Of a stretch of DNA of 64,000 nt, positions 1-9,972 are shown in pieces. The position numbers and the translations under genes were made by a program. Source of the DNA: Gammaproteobacteria bacterium (GTDB lineage: Bacteria; Pseudomonadota; Gammaproteobacteria; Nevskiales; Nevskiaceae); NCBI GenBank assembly GCA_022599775.1, contig JAHZLQ010000032.1, forward strand, positions 1 to 64,000, given 5' to 3'. Under the pieces are notes generated by a model. The model was given only the letters and a program-made list of their open reading frames with translations. It was not told the DNA's origin and did not search any database. Positions within the stretch are counted from its first letter, which is position 1, and the number at the start of each line of letters is the position of its first letter.

Positions 1-136
1 ATCGGCCGCACACACCGACGGCCATGCCTCCGGCAGAAACCGCGATTGCTCGTCAGAGGTCGCCTCAAGTCGATCCACCCACTCAGACTATCGACTCTCC
101 TCTGCGATGTCCAGCAGACTTGTGGGACAAGCTCAG

Positions 137-179
137 CCCGCTTGCGGGAGAGGGGGGACCGCTCGCGACTGCGAGCGGT
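137..179. repeat. Paired small hairpins in non-coding left end
   Basis: Two short perfect palindromes lie in the non-coding 385 bp at the left edge. One is at 137-148 (CCCGCTTGCGGG). The other has 9-bp arms at 158-166 and 171-179 with a 4-base loop. The G-rich flanks resemble dispersed intergenic repeats of GC-rich Gammaproteobacteria, but no second copy was seen in this window. No gene was recognised between 1 and 385. Confidence 0.45.
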
Positions 180-277
180 GGGTGAGGGCAACGGCCGTGC
201 CGCAGCAGGTTCATTCTGCACGGTGCCGCTCGCGGCATGGCCGTTAGTACCGCGACACGAAGTTTTCGAAACAAGTC

Positions 278-366
278 GTAGCCCGGATGAAGCGCAGCGG
301 AATCCGGGAACCGGGCGGCATCATGGAACCTTGCTCCCGGATTCCGCTGCGCTTCATCCGAGCTAC
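278..366. repeat. Long inverted repeat (REP-like) after the acyl-CoA dehydrogenase gene
   Basis: Arms of about 32 bases at 278-309 and 335-366 are near-perfect reverse complements around a 25-base spacer. The core of each arm is AGCGCAGCGGAAT or its complement. The element starts about 20 bp beyond the stop codon of the minus-strand acyl-CoA dehydrogenase. It may act as a transcript-end stabiliser or terminator, or be a dispersed repeat of the REP/BIME kind. Only one copy is present in the window. Confidence 0.65.
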
Positions 367-385
367 TCGTTTCGGCACTCCGCCG

Positions 386-2185
386 TCAGAATGCGTCGTC
401 CGCCAAAGCCAGCGCGCTGGCGGCACCGCTGCTGACGGTGCGGGCCAGACCGGCCGCCTGACTCAGCACATGTTCGGCATAGAAGCGCGTGGTCACGAGC
501 TTGTTCTGCAGGAACGCCGCTTCGGCACCGGATGCGGCACCGATCCCGGCTTGCGCCGCCAGGGCCTCGCGCGCCATCAGCCAACCGCCGGTGACGATGC
601 CGAACAGCTTGAGCAGCGGCACCGCGCCCACCGAGGTGCTGCGCATGTCGTCCCGGAAGTTCGCGACCACGTAGTCGACGGATTCATTGAGCGCGTCGAT
701 ACCCTCCGACAGCGACCGGCCAATCAGCTTGAGCGACTCATCTGCGGCACCGGCGGCGCTGCTTGCGACTTCGCTCATCTGCGCCAGTACCGCACCGGCG
801 GCATTGCCGCCATCACGCGCGATCTTGCGGCCAATCAGGTCGTTGGCCTGGATGCCGGTGGTGCCTTCGTAAATAGTGGTGATGCGCGAATCGCGGAAAT
901 GCTGCGCCGCCCCGGTTTCCTCGATGTAGCCCATGCCGCCGTGAACCTGCACGCCGAGCGAGGTGATGTCGATGGAGTTCTCGGTGCACCAGCCCTTGAC
1001 CACCGGAATCATCAGGTCGACGAAAGCCTGCTGCTGCGCGCGCTTATCCGCATCCGGATGCAGGCGGGCGACGTCCATGGCGCTGGCGACGACGCAGGCC
1101 AGCGCACGCATCGCCTCGGTCTGCGAGCGCATCAGCATCAGCATGCGGCGCACGTCCGGATGGCGGATGATCGGCACCTTGCCGCCGCCGCGCACGCCGG
1201 CTTCGACGCCCTGCACGCGTTCGCGCGCATAGCCCACGGCACGCTGGTAGGCGCGCTCGGACAGGCCGATGCCCTCGATGCCGACGCTATAGCGCGCGGC
1301 GTTCATCATGATGAACATGTATTCGAGGCCGCGGTTTTCCTCGCCGACCAGATAGCCGCTAGCACCGCCGTTGCCGCCGAAGGCGATCACGCAGGTGGGG
1401 CTGGCGTGAATGCCGAGCTTGTGCTCGATGGAGACGCAGCGCACGTCGTTGCGTTCGCCGGGAGAACCATCGTCGTTGACCAGGAACTTGGGCACCACGA
1501 ACAGCGAGATGCCCTTGACGCCCTCGGGCGCATCCGGCGTTCGGGCCAGAACCAGGTGAATGATGTTGTCGGCGAGATCATGTTCGCCGTAGGTGATGAA
1601 GATCTTCTGGCCGTCCAGCCTGTAGCTGCCATCGTCCTGCGGCACGGCGCGCGTGCGCACCGCCGACAGATCCGAGCCGGCCTGCGGCTCGGTGAGGTTC
1701 ATGGTGCCGGTCCACTCGCCGCTGACCAGCTTGGGCAGGTAGGTAGCCTTGAGTTCGTCGCTGCCGCGCAGTTCGATCGCCTCGATCGCGCCGCGCGTCA
1801 GCATCGGGCACAGCGCGAAGGAGATATTGGCGCCGTTCCACATTTCCTCGGTCAGCGCAGACACCAGGCGCGGCAGATTCTGCCCGCCGTGCTCGGCGGC
1901 GCAGGACAGCGAATTCCAGCCGCCTTCGACGAACTGGCTGTAGGCGCCCTTCCAGCCATCGGCGGTGGCGACCTCGCCGTCGGTCCAGCGCAGGCCCTGC
2001 TGGTCGCCGCTGCGATTGATCGGCGACAGCTCGTTGGCCGCGAACTTGGCGGCTTCGTCGAGTACCGCGTCGATCAGATCCGGCGTGGCGTCCTCGAAGC
2101 CCGGCAGGGCCGCGAGCTGTTCGAGGTCGACCAGGGATTGCAGCGCGAAGCGCATGTCCTGCAGGGGGGCTTGATATTCGCTCAT
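386..2185 (-). CDS. Acyl-CoA dehydrogenase, large DmdC/FadE-like class (599 aa)
   Basis: This is an FAD-dependent acyl-CoA dehydrogenase that should form the 2,3-double bond of an acyl-CoA and pass electrons to ETF. An N-terminal extension precedes the classical fold. The middle domain carries the signature MNLTEPQAGSDLSAVRT (about residues 160-180), and IYEGTTGIQAND (about 430) holds the expected catalytic Glu of YEG. A C-terminal extension of about 130 residues places it with the roughly 600-aa class that includes methylmercaptopropionyl-CoA dehydrogenase (DmdC). It is the last gene of the icmF operon, 3 bp after the hydroxyacyl-CoA dehydrogenase. From context the substrate is inferred to be short-chain (butyryl-CoA-like). 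DmdC activity remains possible, because sequence alone does not fix specificity. Confidence 0.9.
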   Translation of the reverse strand: MSEYQAPLQDMRFALQSLVDLEQLAALPGFEDATPDLIDAVLDEAAKFAANELSPINRSGDQQGLRWTDGEVATADGWKGAYSQFVEGGWNSLSCAAEHGGQNLPRLVSALTEEMWNGANISFALCPMLTRGAIEAIELRGSDELKATYLPKLVSGEWTGTMNLTEPQAGSDLSAVRTRAVPQDDGSYRLDGQKIFITYGEHDLADNIIHLVLARTPDAPEGVKGISLFVVPKFLVNDDGSPGERNDVRCVSIEHKLGIHASPTCVIAFGGNGGASGYLVGEENRGLEYMFIMMNAARYSVGIEGIGLSERAYQRAVGYARERVQGVEAGVRGGGKVPIIRHPDVRRMLMLMRSQTEAMRALACVVASAMDVARLHPDADKRAQQQAFVDLMIPVVKGWCTENSIDITSLGVQVHGGMGYIEETGAAQHFRDSRITTIYEGTTGIQANDLIGRKIARDGGNAAGAVLAQMSEVASSAAGAADESLKLIGRSLSEGIDALNESVDYVVANFRDDMRSTSVGAVPLLKLFGIVTGGWLMAREALAAQAGIGAASGAEAAFLQNKLVTTRFYAEHVLSQAAGLARTVSSGAASALALADDAF

Positions 2186-2188
2186 CGC

Positions 2189-3043
2189 TCAGACGCCATA
2201 GTCGTAGAAGCCGCGACCGCTCTTGCGCCCATGGTAGCCGGCGGCGACCATCTCCCGCAGCAGCGGCGCCGGCCGGTACTTCGGATCGCCGAAGTCTTCC
2301 TGGAACACTTCCATCACCGACAGCAGGGTATCCAGGCCGACCAGATCGGCCAGTGCCAGCGGCCCGATCGGATGGTTGCAGCCGAGCTTCATGCCCTCAT
2401 CGATGTCCCGGGCGGTGGCAACACCTTCTGCCAGCGCGAAAATCGCCTCGTTGATCATCGGGCACAGAATCCGGTTGACGGCGAAGCCGGCGCTGTTGCG
2501 CACTGTGATCGGCGTCTTGCCGAGCTTTTCGGCAAAGGCCATGGCGGTGGCGTGCGTGGCATCGCTGGTCTGCAGGCCGCGGATGATCTCCAGCAGCGCC
2601 ATCACCGGCACCGGATTGAAGAAGTGCATGCCGATGTAGCGCTCGGGATGCGAGATCGTGGCCGCAAGCTGGGTGATGGAGATCGACGAGGTGTTGGTCG
2701 CCAGCACCGTGTCCGCCGAAACGATGCCATCGAGCTGCTTGAGGATGCGCAGCTTGATGTCGAGATTCTCGGTGGCGGCCTCGATCACCAGTTGCGCATC
2801 GGCCACGGCGGCATAGTCGGTCGTGCCCTGGATGCGCCCGAGGATCGCGGACCGGTCCGCCTCGCTGATCTTTTCCTTCTTGATCAGGCGGACGAGGCTG
2901 GAGCCGATGGTGGCGATGCCCTTGTCGACGGCGGCATCGTTGATGTCCACCATCACCACCTTGAGTCCGGACATGGCGGCGACCTGGGCAATGCCATTGC
3001 CCATCAGGCCGGCGCCGATCACGGCAACGGTTTCTAGCGACAT
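2189..3043 (-). CDS. 3-hydroxybutyryl-CoA / 3-hydroxyacyl-CoA dehydrogenase (284 aa)
   Basis: It oxidises (S)-3-hydroxyacyl-CoA to 3-ketoacyl-CoA with NAD. The N-terminal Rossmann motif [15 protein letters not shown] is at residues 7-21, followed by an acidic residue (VDIN) that favours NAD. The family motif [15 protein letters not shown] is near residue 140, and the C-terminal helical domain is complete. At 284 aa it matches the stand-alone Hbd/PaaH family and is not fused to a crotonase domain. It sits 10 bp after the thiolase and 3 bp before the acyl-CoA dehydrogenase, so the three are surely co-transcribed. Confidence 0.93.
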   Translation of the reverse strand: MSLETVAVIGAGLMGNGIAQVAAMSGLKVVMVDINDAAVDKGIATIGSSLVRLIKKEKISEADRSAILGRIQGTTDYAAVADAQLVIEAATENLDIKLRILKQLDGIVSADTVLATNTSSISITQLAATISHPERYIGMHFFNPVPVMALLEIIRGLQTSDATHATAMAFAEKLGKTPITVRNSAGFAVNRILCPMINEAIFALAEGVATARDIDEGMKLGCNHPIGPLALADLVGLDTLLSVMEVFQEDFGDPKYRPAPLLREMVAAGYHGRKSGRGFYDYGV

Positions 3044-3053
3044 ACGGTATTCC

Positions 3054-4238
3054 TCAGACGCGTTCGAAGATCGCGGCGATGCCCTGCCCGCCGCCGATGC
3101 ACATCGTCGCCAGCGCGTAGCGCCCGCCGCTGCGATGCAGTTCGTAGATTGCCTTGGTGCTGATGATGGCGCCGGTGGCGCCGACGGGATGGCCCAGCGA
3201 CACGCCGGAACCGTTGGGATTGACCTTGGCCGGATCGAAATTCAGTTCCTTGGCCACGGCGCAGGCCTGGGCGGCAAAGGCCTCGTTGGATTCGATCACG
3301 TCCATCTGATCGACGCTGAGGCCGGCGCGCTCCATCACGCGGCGCGTGGCCGGCACCGGGCCGATGCCCATGTAGGCTGGGTCTACACCGGCGTGGGCGT
3401 AGGCCACCAGGCGCGCCAGCGGTTTGAGGCCGAGCTTTTCGGCGCGCTTGCCTTCGACCAGGACCACGGCGGCGGCGCCGTCGTTGATGCCCGAGGCATT
3501 GCCAGCGGTGACCTGTCCGTCCTTCTTGAATACCGGCTTCATCTTGGCGAGCTGCTCGGCGGTGACACCGGCGCGTACGTTCTCGTCGACTTCGAACACC
3601 ACGGTGCCCTTGCGGGTCTTGATTTCGACCGGAACGATCTGGCTCTTGAAGCGGCCTTCCTCGATGGCACGCGCGGCGCGCGTCTGGCTCTCGACCGCAA
3701 GCGCATCCATCATCTCGCGGGTGATGCCGTAGCGTTCGGCCACGTTCTCGGCGGTGATGCCCATGTGAATGCTCTGGAACGGATCGTGGAGGATGCCGAG
3801 CATGTAGTCCTGCACCACCGAATCGCCCATGCGCGCGCCCCAGCGGGCGCCCGGCATCAGGTAGGCGCCGCGGCTCATCGCCTCGGCGCCGGCACCGATG
3901 GCGATGTCGCAATCGCCCAACAGAATGTTCTGAGCCGCCGAGACGATGGCCTGCAGGCCCGAACCGCAAAGGCGGTTGACATTGAAGGCCGGCGCCTCCT
4001 TGGGCATGCCGGCTTCCATCGCCGCAACGCGGCTGAGATAGGCGTCACGCGGCTCGGTCGGGATGACATTGCCCATGACCAGATGCTCGACCGAATCGGC
4101 GGCGAGACCGGCGCGTTTGATCGCGGCGCTGACGGCGGTGGTCGCGAGCGTGCTCAGCGGTACGTCCTTGAGGCTGCCGCCGAAGGAACCGACGGCGGTG
4201 CGGGCGGCACCGACGATGAAGACTTCTCTCTGGGACAT
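3054..4238 (-). CDS. Acetyl-CoA C-acetyltransferase (thiolase, 394 aa)
   Basis: A thiolase of the AtoB/PhaA type that cleaves acetoacetyl-CoA to two acetyl-CoA, or the reverse. All catalytic signatures are present: the nucleophilic Cys in [10 protein letters not shown] (about residue 90), His in [11 protein letters not shown] (about 348) and Cys in MCIGGGQG (about 378). The length is normal for the family. The gene follows icmF after 78 bp and precedes the 3-hydroxyacyl-CoA dehydrogenase by 10 bp. In this operon it is most likely the last, degradative step. A biosynthetic role in polyhydroxybutyrate cannot be excluded, but no phaB or phaC is nearby. Confidence 0.93.
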   Translation of the reverse strand: MSQREVFIVGAARTAVGSFGGSLKDVPLSTLATTAVSAAIKRAGLAADSVEHLVMGNVIPTEPRDAYLSRVAAMEAGMPKEAPAFNVNRLCGSGLQAIVSAAQNILLGDCDIAIGAGAEAMSRGAYLMPGARWGARMGDSVVQDYMLGILHDPFQSIHMGITAENVAERYGITREMMDALAVESQTRAARAIEEGRFKSQIVPVEIKTRKGTVVFEVDENVRAGVTAEQLAKMKPVFKKDGQVTAGNASGINDGAAAVVLVEGKRAEKLGLKPLARLVAYAHAGVDPAYMGIGPVPATRRVMERAGLSVDQMDVIESNEAFAAQACAVAKELNFDPAKVNPNGSGVSLGHPVGATGAIISTKAIYELHRSGGRYALATMCIGGGQGIAAIFERV

Positions 4239-4316
4239 GATTCGAACCTGGTTGATGAATTGAACGGGGCGGCCCGGCCGGTCCAGCGAATCGGCTCGCG
4301 AGCGGCGGGCGCAGAC

Positions 4317-7300
4317 CTACATATTACGACGATAACGTCCGCCGACCTCGAACAGCGCCTGGGTGATCTGGCCGAGCGAGCACACGCGCACCGCGTCCAT
4401 CAGCACCTCGAAGGTGTTGCCGTCCTCGATCACGCACTGGCGCAGACGGTCGAGCAATGCACCACTGCGATCGCTGTTGCGCGCCTGGAACTCGCCCAGA
4501 CGCTTGAGCTGGCTTTGCTTCTCGGCGTCGCTGGAACGGGCCAGTTCAATCTCCTGCATGACGCCATCGTCCTTCGGGTTCTTGAAGGTGTTGACGCCGA
4601 TGATCGGCAGCGAACCGTCGTGCTTCTTGTGCTCGTAGAACAGCGATTCCTCCTGAATCTTGCCGCGCTGGTAGCCGGTTTCCATGGCGCCGAGCACGCC
4701 ACCGCGATTGGCGATGGCTTCGAACTCCTTGAGCACCGCTTCTTCGACGAGGTCGGTCAGTTCGTCGATGATGAAACTGCCCTGGATCGGATTCTCGTTC
4801 TTGGCCAGGCCCCATTCGCGGTTGATGATCAGCTGGATCGCCATCGCCCGGCGTACCGATTCCTCGGTGGGCGTGGTGATCGCCTCGTCGTAGGCATTGG
4901 TGTGCAGCGAATTGCAGTTGTCGTAGATCGCGCACAGCGCCTGCAGCGTGGTGCGGATGTCGTTGAACGACATTTCCTGCGCGTGCAGCGAACGGCCCGA
5001 GGTCTGCACGTGGTACTTGAGCTTCTGCGAACGCTCGTTGGCGCCGTACTTGTCGCGCATCGCCACCGCCCAGATGCGGCGCGCCACGCGGCCGATCACC
5101 GAGTATTCCGGGTCCATGCCGTTGCTGAAGAAGAACGACAGGTTCGGCGCGAAATCGTCGATGTTCATGCCGCGCGCCAGATAGGACTCCACGTAGGTGA
5201 AGCCGTTGGCGAGCGTGAACGCGAGCTGGCTGATCGGGTTGGCCCCGGCCTCGGCGATGTGGTAGCCGGAGATCGACACCGAATAGAAGTTGCGGACCTT
5301 GTTGCTGACGAAGAACTCCTGGATATCGCCCATCATCTTCAGCGCGAATTCGGTGCTGAAGATGCAGGTGTTCTGGCCCTGATCCTCTTTCAGGATGTCG
5401 GCCTGCACCGTGCCGCGCACGGTCGACAAGGCCAGCGCGCGCAGCGACTGGTACTCCTCGGCGCTGGGCTCGCGATTCTCGCGGGCCTTGAACTGGTCGA
5501 CCTGCTGGTCGATCGCCGTGTTCATGAACAGCGCCAGGATCATCGGCGCCGGGCCGTTGATCGTCATCGACACAGAAGTCGTCGGCGCGCACAGGTCGAA
5601 GCCCGAGTAGAGGATCTTCATGTCCTCCAGGGTGCAGATCGAAACGCCGGAATTGCCGACCTTGCCGTAGATGTCCGGCCGTTCGCCCGGATCCCAGCCG
5701 TACAGTGTGACCGAATCGAAGGCGGTCGACAGCCGGTGCGCCGGCATGCCTTCGGACAGATGCTTGAAGCGCTTGTTGGTGCGGATTGCATCGCCTTCGC
5801 CGGCGAACATGCGCGTCGGGTCCTCTCCCTCGCGCTTGAACGCGAACACGCCGCCGGTGTACGGAAACGAGCCGGGGATGCCCTCTTTCATCAGGAAGCG
5901 CAGAGTCTCGCCGTCGTCCTCGAAGCGCGGCAACGAGACCTTGGGAATGCGCGAACCGGACAGGGACCGGCTCGCGAGCTGGGTGTGGATCTCCTTGTCG
6001 CGCACCTTCACCACGAACTCGTCCTTGGCGTAGTGCTCCACGGTCTGCGGCCACTGCCTGAGCAGCTTGGTCGCAGCCGGCAACAGCTCGCCGTCCTTGT
6101 CCGAAATCAGCTCGTCGAGACCGGCCACCGGCTTGCCGGCAGCCTCCAGCAAGGCCTTGGCGGTGCGCAGCGACTGGCGCTCGCGCGCCACGCGCGACTG
6201 CAGGCCGACCAGCTTGTGATAGTCACGCACGGTGTTGGCGATTTCCGCGAGATAGCGCGTGCGGTCCGCCGGAATGATCGCGCGATTGTCGGACGAGGCC
6301 TTGCCCTCGATCCGCGGCAAGCGGCCCTCGGTGGTCTCCAGGCCGCGTTCGCGCAGCCGCGCCATGATCGCCTGATACAGCGCGGTCAGGCCGTCGTCAT
6401 TGAAGCGCGAGGCCATGGTGCCGAACACCGGCATCGTGTCCGGCGACTGCATGAACAGCTCGCGGTTGCGCTGGTACTGCTTGCGCACGTCGCGCAGCGC
6501 GTCGGCGGCGCCCTTGCGGTCGAACTTGTTGATCGCCACGAAGTCGGCGAAGTCGAGCATGTCGATCTTCTCCAACTGCGAGGCGGCACCGAATTCCGGC
6601 GTCATCACATACAGCGACAGGTCCACGTACGGCACGATCGCGGCATTGCCCTGGCCGATGCCGGAGGTCTCGACCACGATCAGGTCGAAGCCCGACAGCT
6701 TGCAGGCGGCGATCACGTCCGGCAGCGCTTCGGACAGTTCCGAGCCGGTTTCGCGCGTCGCCAGCGAGCGCATGTAGACGTTTTCGGTATCGATCGCGTT
6801 CATGCGGATGCGGTCGCCCAGCAGCGCACCACCGGTGCGCTTGCGCGAAGGGTCGATCGAGACGATCGCGATCTTGAGCCTGTCGTCCTGATCCAGACGC
6901 ATGCGCAGCACCAGTTCGTCGGTCAGCGAGGACTTGCCGGCGCCGCCGGTACCGGTGATGCCCAGGGTCGGCGTGTCGATCTGCTTGGCCGCGGCCTGGA
7001 TCGCTTCGCGCGTGGCCGCGCTGTAGCGGCCGTTCTCGACGGCGCTGAGCGTACGCGCCAGCGCGCGACGGTCACCGGAGCGCAGGATCTCGACGACCTC
7101 GCCCTCGTCCGGCGCATAGGCAGCGGCATCGAAATCGCAGTTGGCCAGCACGTCGTTGATCATGCCCTGCAGGCCCAGCGAGGCGCCATCGTGCGGGGAA
7201 TAGATGCGGGTCACGCCGTAGTCGTGCAGCTCCTTGATTTCGGCCGGCACGATCACGCCGCCGCCGCCGCCGATCACCTTGATGTGCTCGCCGCCATTGG

Positions 7301-7583
7301 CGCGCAGCAGGTCCACCATGTACTTGAAGAACTCGACATGACCGCCCTGGTAGGAGGTGATGGCGATACCCTGCGCGTCTTCCTGCAGGGCCGCGGCAAC
7401 GATCTCGCCGACCGAACGGTTGTGCCCCAGATGGATCACCTCCGCGCCGCTGGCCTGGAAGATGCGCCGCATGATGTTGATCGAGGCATCGTGCCCGTCG
7501 AACAGCGCGGTGGCGGTGACCAGGCGGATTTTCTGCTGGGCCTGGTAGCGGATGATTTCGGGCGGTTTCGACAGATCGTTCAT
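4317..7583 (-). CDS. icmF: Fused isobutyryl-CoA mutase (B12 domain - MeaB-like GTPase - mutase)
   Basis: This 1088-aa adenosylcobalamin enzyme interconverts isobutyryl-CoA and n-butyryl-CoA and carries its own G-protein chaperone. An N-terminal B12-binding domain (about 15-140) holds DGHDAS with the cobalt-ligating His and the glycine-rich [12 protein letters not shown] MeaB-like GTPase (about 195-430) has P-loop GTGGAGKSS and base motif NKFD. The catalytic mutase half (about 540-1088) contains [12 protein letters not shown] and [11 protein letters not shown]. The fusion order is diagnostic of IcmF and differs from methylmalonyl-CoA mutase. The Phe in GGVFAF, where methylmalonyl-CoA mutases usually carry Tyr, also favours a non-carboxylated substrate (alignment inferred by eye). 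It heads the downstream beta-oxidation genes. Confidence 0.95.
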   Translation of the reverse strand: MNDLSKPPEIIRYQAQQKIRLVTATALFDGHDASINIMRRIFQASGAEVIHLGHNRSVGEIVAAALQEDAQGIAITSYQGGHVEFFKYMVDLLRANGGEHIKVIGGGGGVIVPAEIKELHDYGVTRIYSPHDGASLGLQGMINDVLANCDFDAAAYAPDEGEVVEILRSGDRRALARTLSAVENGRYSAATREAIQAAAKQIDTPTLGITGTGGAGKSSLTDELVLRMRLDQDDRLKIAIVSIDPSRKRTGGALLGDRIRMNAIDTENVYMRSLATRETGSELSEALPDVIAACKLSGFDLIVVETSGIGQGNAAIVPYVDLSLYVMTPEFGAASQLEKIDMLDFADFVAINKFDRKGAADALRDVRKQYQRNRELFMQSPDTMPVFGTMASRFNDDGLTALYQAIMARLRERGLETTEGRLPRIEGKASSDNRAIIPADRTRYLAEIANTVRDYHKLVGLQSRVARERQSLRTAKALLEAAGKPVAGLDELISDKDGELLPAATKLLRQWPQTVEHYAKDEFVVKVRDKEIHTQLASRSLSGSRIPKVSLPRFEDDGETLRFLMKEGIPGSFPYTGGVFAFKREGEDPTRMFAGEGDAIRTNKRFKHLSEGMPAHRLSTAFDSVTLYGWDPGERPDIYGKVGNSGVSICTLEDMKILYSGFDLCAPTTSVSMTINGPAPMILALFMNTAIDQQVDQFKARENREPSAEEYQSLRALALSTVRGTVQADILKEDQGQNTCIFSTEFALKMMGDIQEFFVSNKVRNFYSVSISGYHIAEAGANPISQLAFTLANGFTYVESYLARGMNIDDFAPNLSFFFSNGMDPEYSVIGRVARRIWAVAMRDKYGANERSQKLKYHVQTSGRSLHAQEMSFNDIRTTLQALCAIYDNCNSLHTNAYDEAITTPTEESVRRAMAIQLIINREWGLAKNENPIQGSFIIDELTDLVEEAVLKEFEAIANRGGVLGAMETGYQRGKIQEESLFYEHKKHDGSLPIIGVNTFKNPKDDGVMQEIELARSSDAEKQSQLKRLGEFQARNSDRSGALLDRLRQCVIEDGNTFEVLMDAVRVCSLGQITQALFEVGGRYRRNM

Positions 7584-7715
7584 CGGAGCAATTCTCTGGA
7601 CGCGGCTTAACAGCCCGATTTTAGAGACAGCGACCCGCCCCCGGCCATGCCCGATTCCGCCGCAAGGTATGAATTAATTTGCAATACTCGGTACTGAATC
7701 CATTTTTCTGAGGGC

Positions 7716-8786
7716 GTGTCCAGCGGTATGGAACGTGGCAGCGTCTCGATCAATTTCGTACGCAAGGCGGTGGCCGCGCTGGAGCGCCGTGGGCGGCCCG
7801 CAAACTCTGTGCTGACTCGATCCGGCATCGATGTTTCACGCCTGGACGATGACCGGCATCGTGTACCGGCGGCGCAGTTCAGCCGGCTCTGGCTGCTGAT
7901 TTCCGCGCTGCTCGACGATGAATTCTTCGCGCTCGACTCACGGCGCATGAAACGTGGCAGTTTCGCCACCATGAGCCGTTATACGATCCAGGCCGGCAGC
8001 CTGCGCGCAGCCGCTCGGCGCGCGACCACGTTCGTCAATCTGCTGCTTGATGACACCCAGGCACGACTGAACATCGTCGGCGGCACCGCCAGTCTGTGCG
8101 TGCAAACGCGAGCGGATGCCGGACTGCCGGACCCGATATTCGCCCAGGAAACCCTGTTGATCATGTTGCAGGGACTGCTGTGCTGGGCGATCGGACGGCG
8201 CATCCCGATCGAGCAGGCCAGCTTCGCTTACCCACGCCCGTCGTGGTGGGACGAATATCAGTTGATGTACTGCGGCGAGCTGGCGTTCTCGGCGCCGCAG
8301 ACGGCACTGAGCTTCGACGCCGGACAACTCGACGTGCCGATCGTGCAGAACGAAGACAGCATTCGTGCCTTTCTGGCGCAGGCCCCCGGCAACATCATTC
8401 TCAAATACAAGGACAGCACCGGTTGTGCGGTGCGCATACGCAGGCACCTGCGGCACACACCGATAGAGCGCTGGCCGGTATTCGAACATCTGGCAACGGA
8501 CATGCATCTCACTGCCTCGACGCTGCGTCGTCGTCTGGAGCGCGAGGGCACCAGCTACCGCGAGATCAAGGACAGTCTGCGGCGCGAAGTGGCGGTATCG
8601 CGGCTGATCGACAGCCAGGACACCCTGGCCCAGGTGGCGACCGCCGTCGGATTTGCCGAACCCAGTGCGTTTCATCGCGCGTTCCGCCAATGGACCGGCG
8701 TGCGGCCCGGCGACTACCGCCGCACACATGCACGCCGAGGTGGCCGCGACCCGCTGCACCCGAAGGGCCACACGGCGGCAGAATGA
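7716..8786 (+). CDS. AraC-family transcriptional regulator (arabinose-binding-like N domain)
   Basis: A 356-aa regulator. Residues about 20-210 form the arabinose-binding-type ligand/dimerisation domain common in environmental Proteobacteria. Residues about 245-340 are a double HTH AraC domain, with TASTLRRRLEREGTSY in the first helix pair and VGFAEPSAFHRAFRQWTG in the second. The start is GTG at 7716; an in-frame ATG at 7728 is an alternative. It is divergent from icmF across about 130 bp, so it may control that operon. The next gene is a second regulator of the same architecture 28 bp downstream. The ligand is unknown. Confidence 0.88.
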   Translation: MSSGMERGSVSINFVRKAVAALERRGRPANSVLTRSGIDVSRLDDDRHRVPAAQFSRLWLLISALLDDEFFALDSRRMKRGSFATMSRYTIQAGSLRAAARRATTFVNLLLDDTQARLNIVGGTASLCVQTRADAGLPDPIFAQETLLIMLQGLLCWAIGRRIPIEQASFAYPRPSWWDEYQLMYCGELAFSAPQTALSFDAGQLDVPIVQNEDSIRAFLAQAPGNIILKYKDSTGCAVRIRRHLRHTPIERWPVFEHLATDMHLTASTLRRRLEREGTSYREIKDSLRREVAVSRLIDSQDTLAQVATAVGFAEPSAFHRAFRQWTGVRPGDYRRTHARRGGRDPLHPKGHTAAE

Positions 8787-8814
8787 TTGTTCGCGCTCAG
8801 CCCACCGCTCGGAA

Positions 8815-9858
8815 ATGACGATGCATCCGGACTCGAATCGGCCAGCGCCAAGACCGGCGGCACCCCTGCTGGTCCTGCCGAACTGGATCAAGGCGGCGAC
8901 GCGCTGCGGATTCAATATCCAGCCGCTGTTCGAACAGCAGGGCCTTCGAATCGAGGGCCAGCTGGAGAACCTCTGGATCGAGCCCGGGCAGCTGGCGGCA
9001 ATCATGGAAGCCTGCGTCGCCGCCTCGCGCGGGCCGCACTTCCCGTTCGTACTGGGCGAAACCTTCGCCTTCGAATACCAGCCGGACATCGAAACGTTTC
9101 TGGCGACCAGCCCCAGGCTCCGCGACGCGTTCCGTGTCTTCGAGTGGGTCCAGCAGTTGATCAATCCGCTGGTGCGCGCCAGCCTGGGCGAACGGCAGGG
9201 CGAGGCCGCGTTGATCCTGCAATCCGAGGCCCCGCCCCCACACCGACGCCACATGATCGAGGCGATGTTCGCCTCCACGTTCAAGTTCACACGCCGGTTG
9301 CTGGACGACAGGCTGGGGTTCCGGCGGCTGCGGCTGGACTATCCGGCTCCGGCGCATGCTCCGGAGTACGAGGCGTTCTTCGGTATCCCCGTGCGGTTCG
9401 ATCAGGCCGACAACGCCCTGGAATTCAATGCGGCGATGCTGGACGCACCGCTACCCGGCGGATTCCCGCTGGTGCACGAACAGGCACGTGTGCGGGTGGA
9501 GCAGCGCGTACGCGAACTGAGGCGCCAGCAAGGGCTGGCCCACGAACTCGAAGCGGCGTTTCGTCGACAACCAGCCCTGCTGGCACAGCCGCTGGCACAG
9601 TGCGCTGCCGCGATGGGCCTGCACTCGCGCACCTTGCAACGGCGCCTGCAGGACGAGGGTCTGCAGTTTTCGGAGGTCCGCGAACGGGCGCGTCATGCGA
9701 TCGCGGCTGCCTGGCTGGCCGATCCCAGACAGAACCTGGAGACGATCGCCGAACGACTGGGGTTTTCCGATCGTCGCAGCTTCACCCGCGCATTCACGCG
9801 CTGGAGCGGGCAAAGTCCCAGCATGTATCGCAAATCGGTGACGCAGAGCATGCATTGA
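8815..9858 (+). CDS. Second AraC-family transcriptional regulator
   Basis: This protein has the same architecture as its upstream neighbour: an N-terminal arabinose-binding-like domain followed by a C-terminal AraC HTH. The HTH shows MGLHSRTLQRRLQDEGLQF and LGFSDRRSFTRAFTRWSG. The reading frame extends further upstream, but that part overlaps the previous gene and lacks family character. ATG at 8815 (or 8821) fits, giving 347 aa. The two regulators are clearly not recent duplicates, since their N-domains differ widely. It may regulate the PF10118 gene 114 bp downstream or the divergent icmF operon. Confidence 0.87.
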   Translation: MTMHPDSNRPAPRPAAPLLVLPNWIKAATRCGFNIQPLFEQQGLRIEGQLENLWIEPGQLAAIMEACVAASRGPHFPFVLGETFAFEYQPDIETFLATSPRLRDAFRVFEWVQQLINPLVRASLGERQGEAALILQSEAPPPHRRHMIEAMFASTFKFTRRLLDDRLGFRRLRLDYPAPAHAPEYEAFFGIPVRFDQADNALEFNAAMLDAPLPGGFPLVHEQARVRVEQRVRELRRQQGLAHELEAAFRRQPALLAQPLAQCAAAMGLHSRTLQRRLQDEGLQFSEVRERARHAIAAAWLADPRQNLETIAERLGFSDRRSFTRAFTRWSGQSPSMYRKSVTQSMH

Positions 9859-9972
9859 ATGCCATTGAATGATGGTATTGTCGCGAAATGTTCCCAAGCG
9901 TCGCCGACCGTCCTTAGAGTGCGCCGTACCACAGGACTAGATTGGAGTCTCATCGTTTTCCGGAGGCACTCC

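Noticed and set aside
1..385. Short open frames in the left-end non-coding segment
   Set aside because: They run through hairpins and inverted repeats, have no ribosome-binding site and overlap each other on both strands.
287..3037. Long plus-strand open frame (916 aa) across the acyl-CoA dehydrogenase genes
   Set aside because: It is antisense to two clear enzymes and reads as His/Arg/Ala-rich mirror sequence typical of GC-rich DNA. No domain.
2823..7610. 1595-aa plus-strand open frame opposite icmF and the thiolase
   Set aside because: It is the antisense shadow of icmF, which has full domains and motifs on the minus strand. The shadow is low-complexity.
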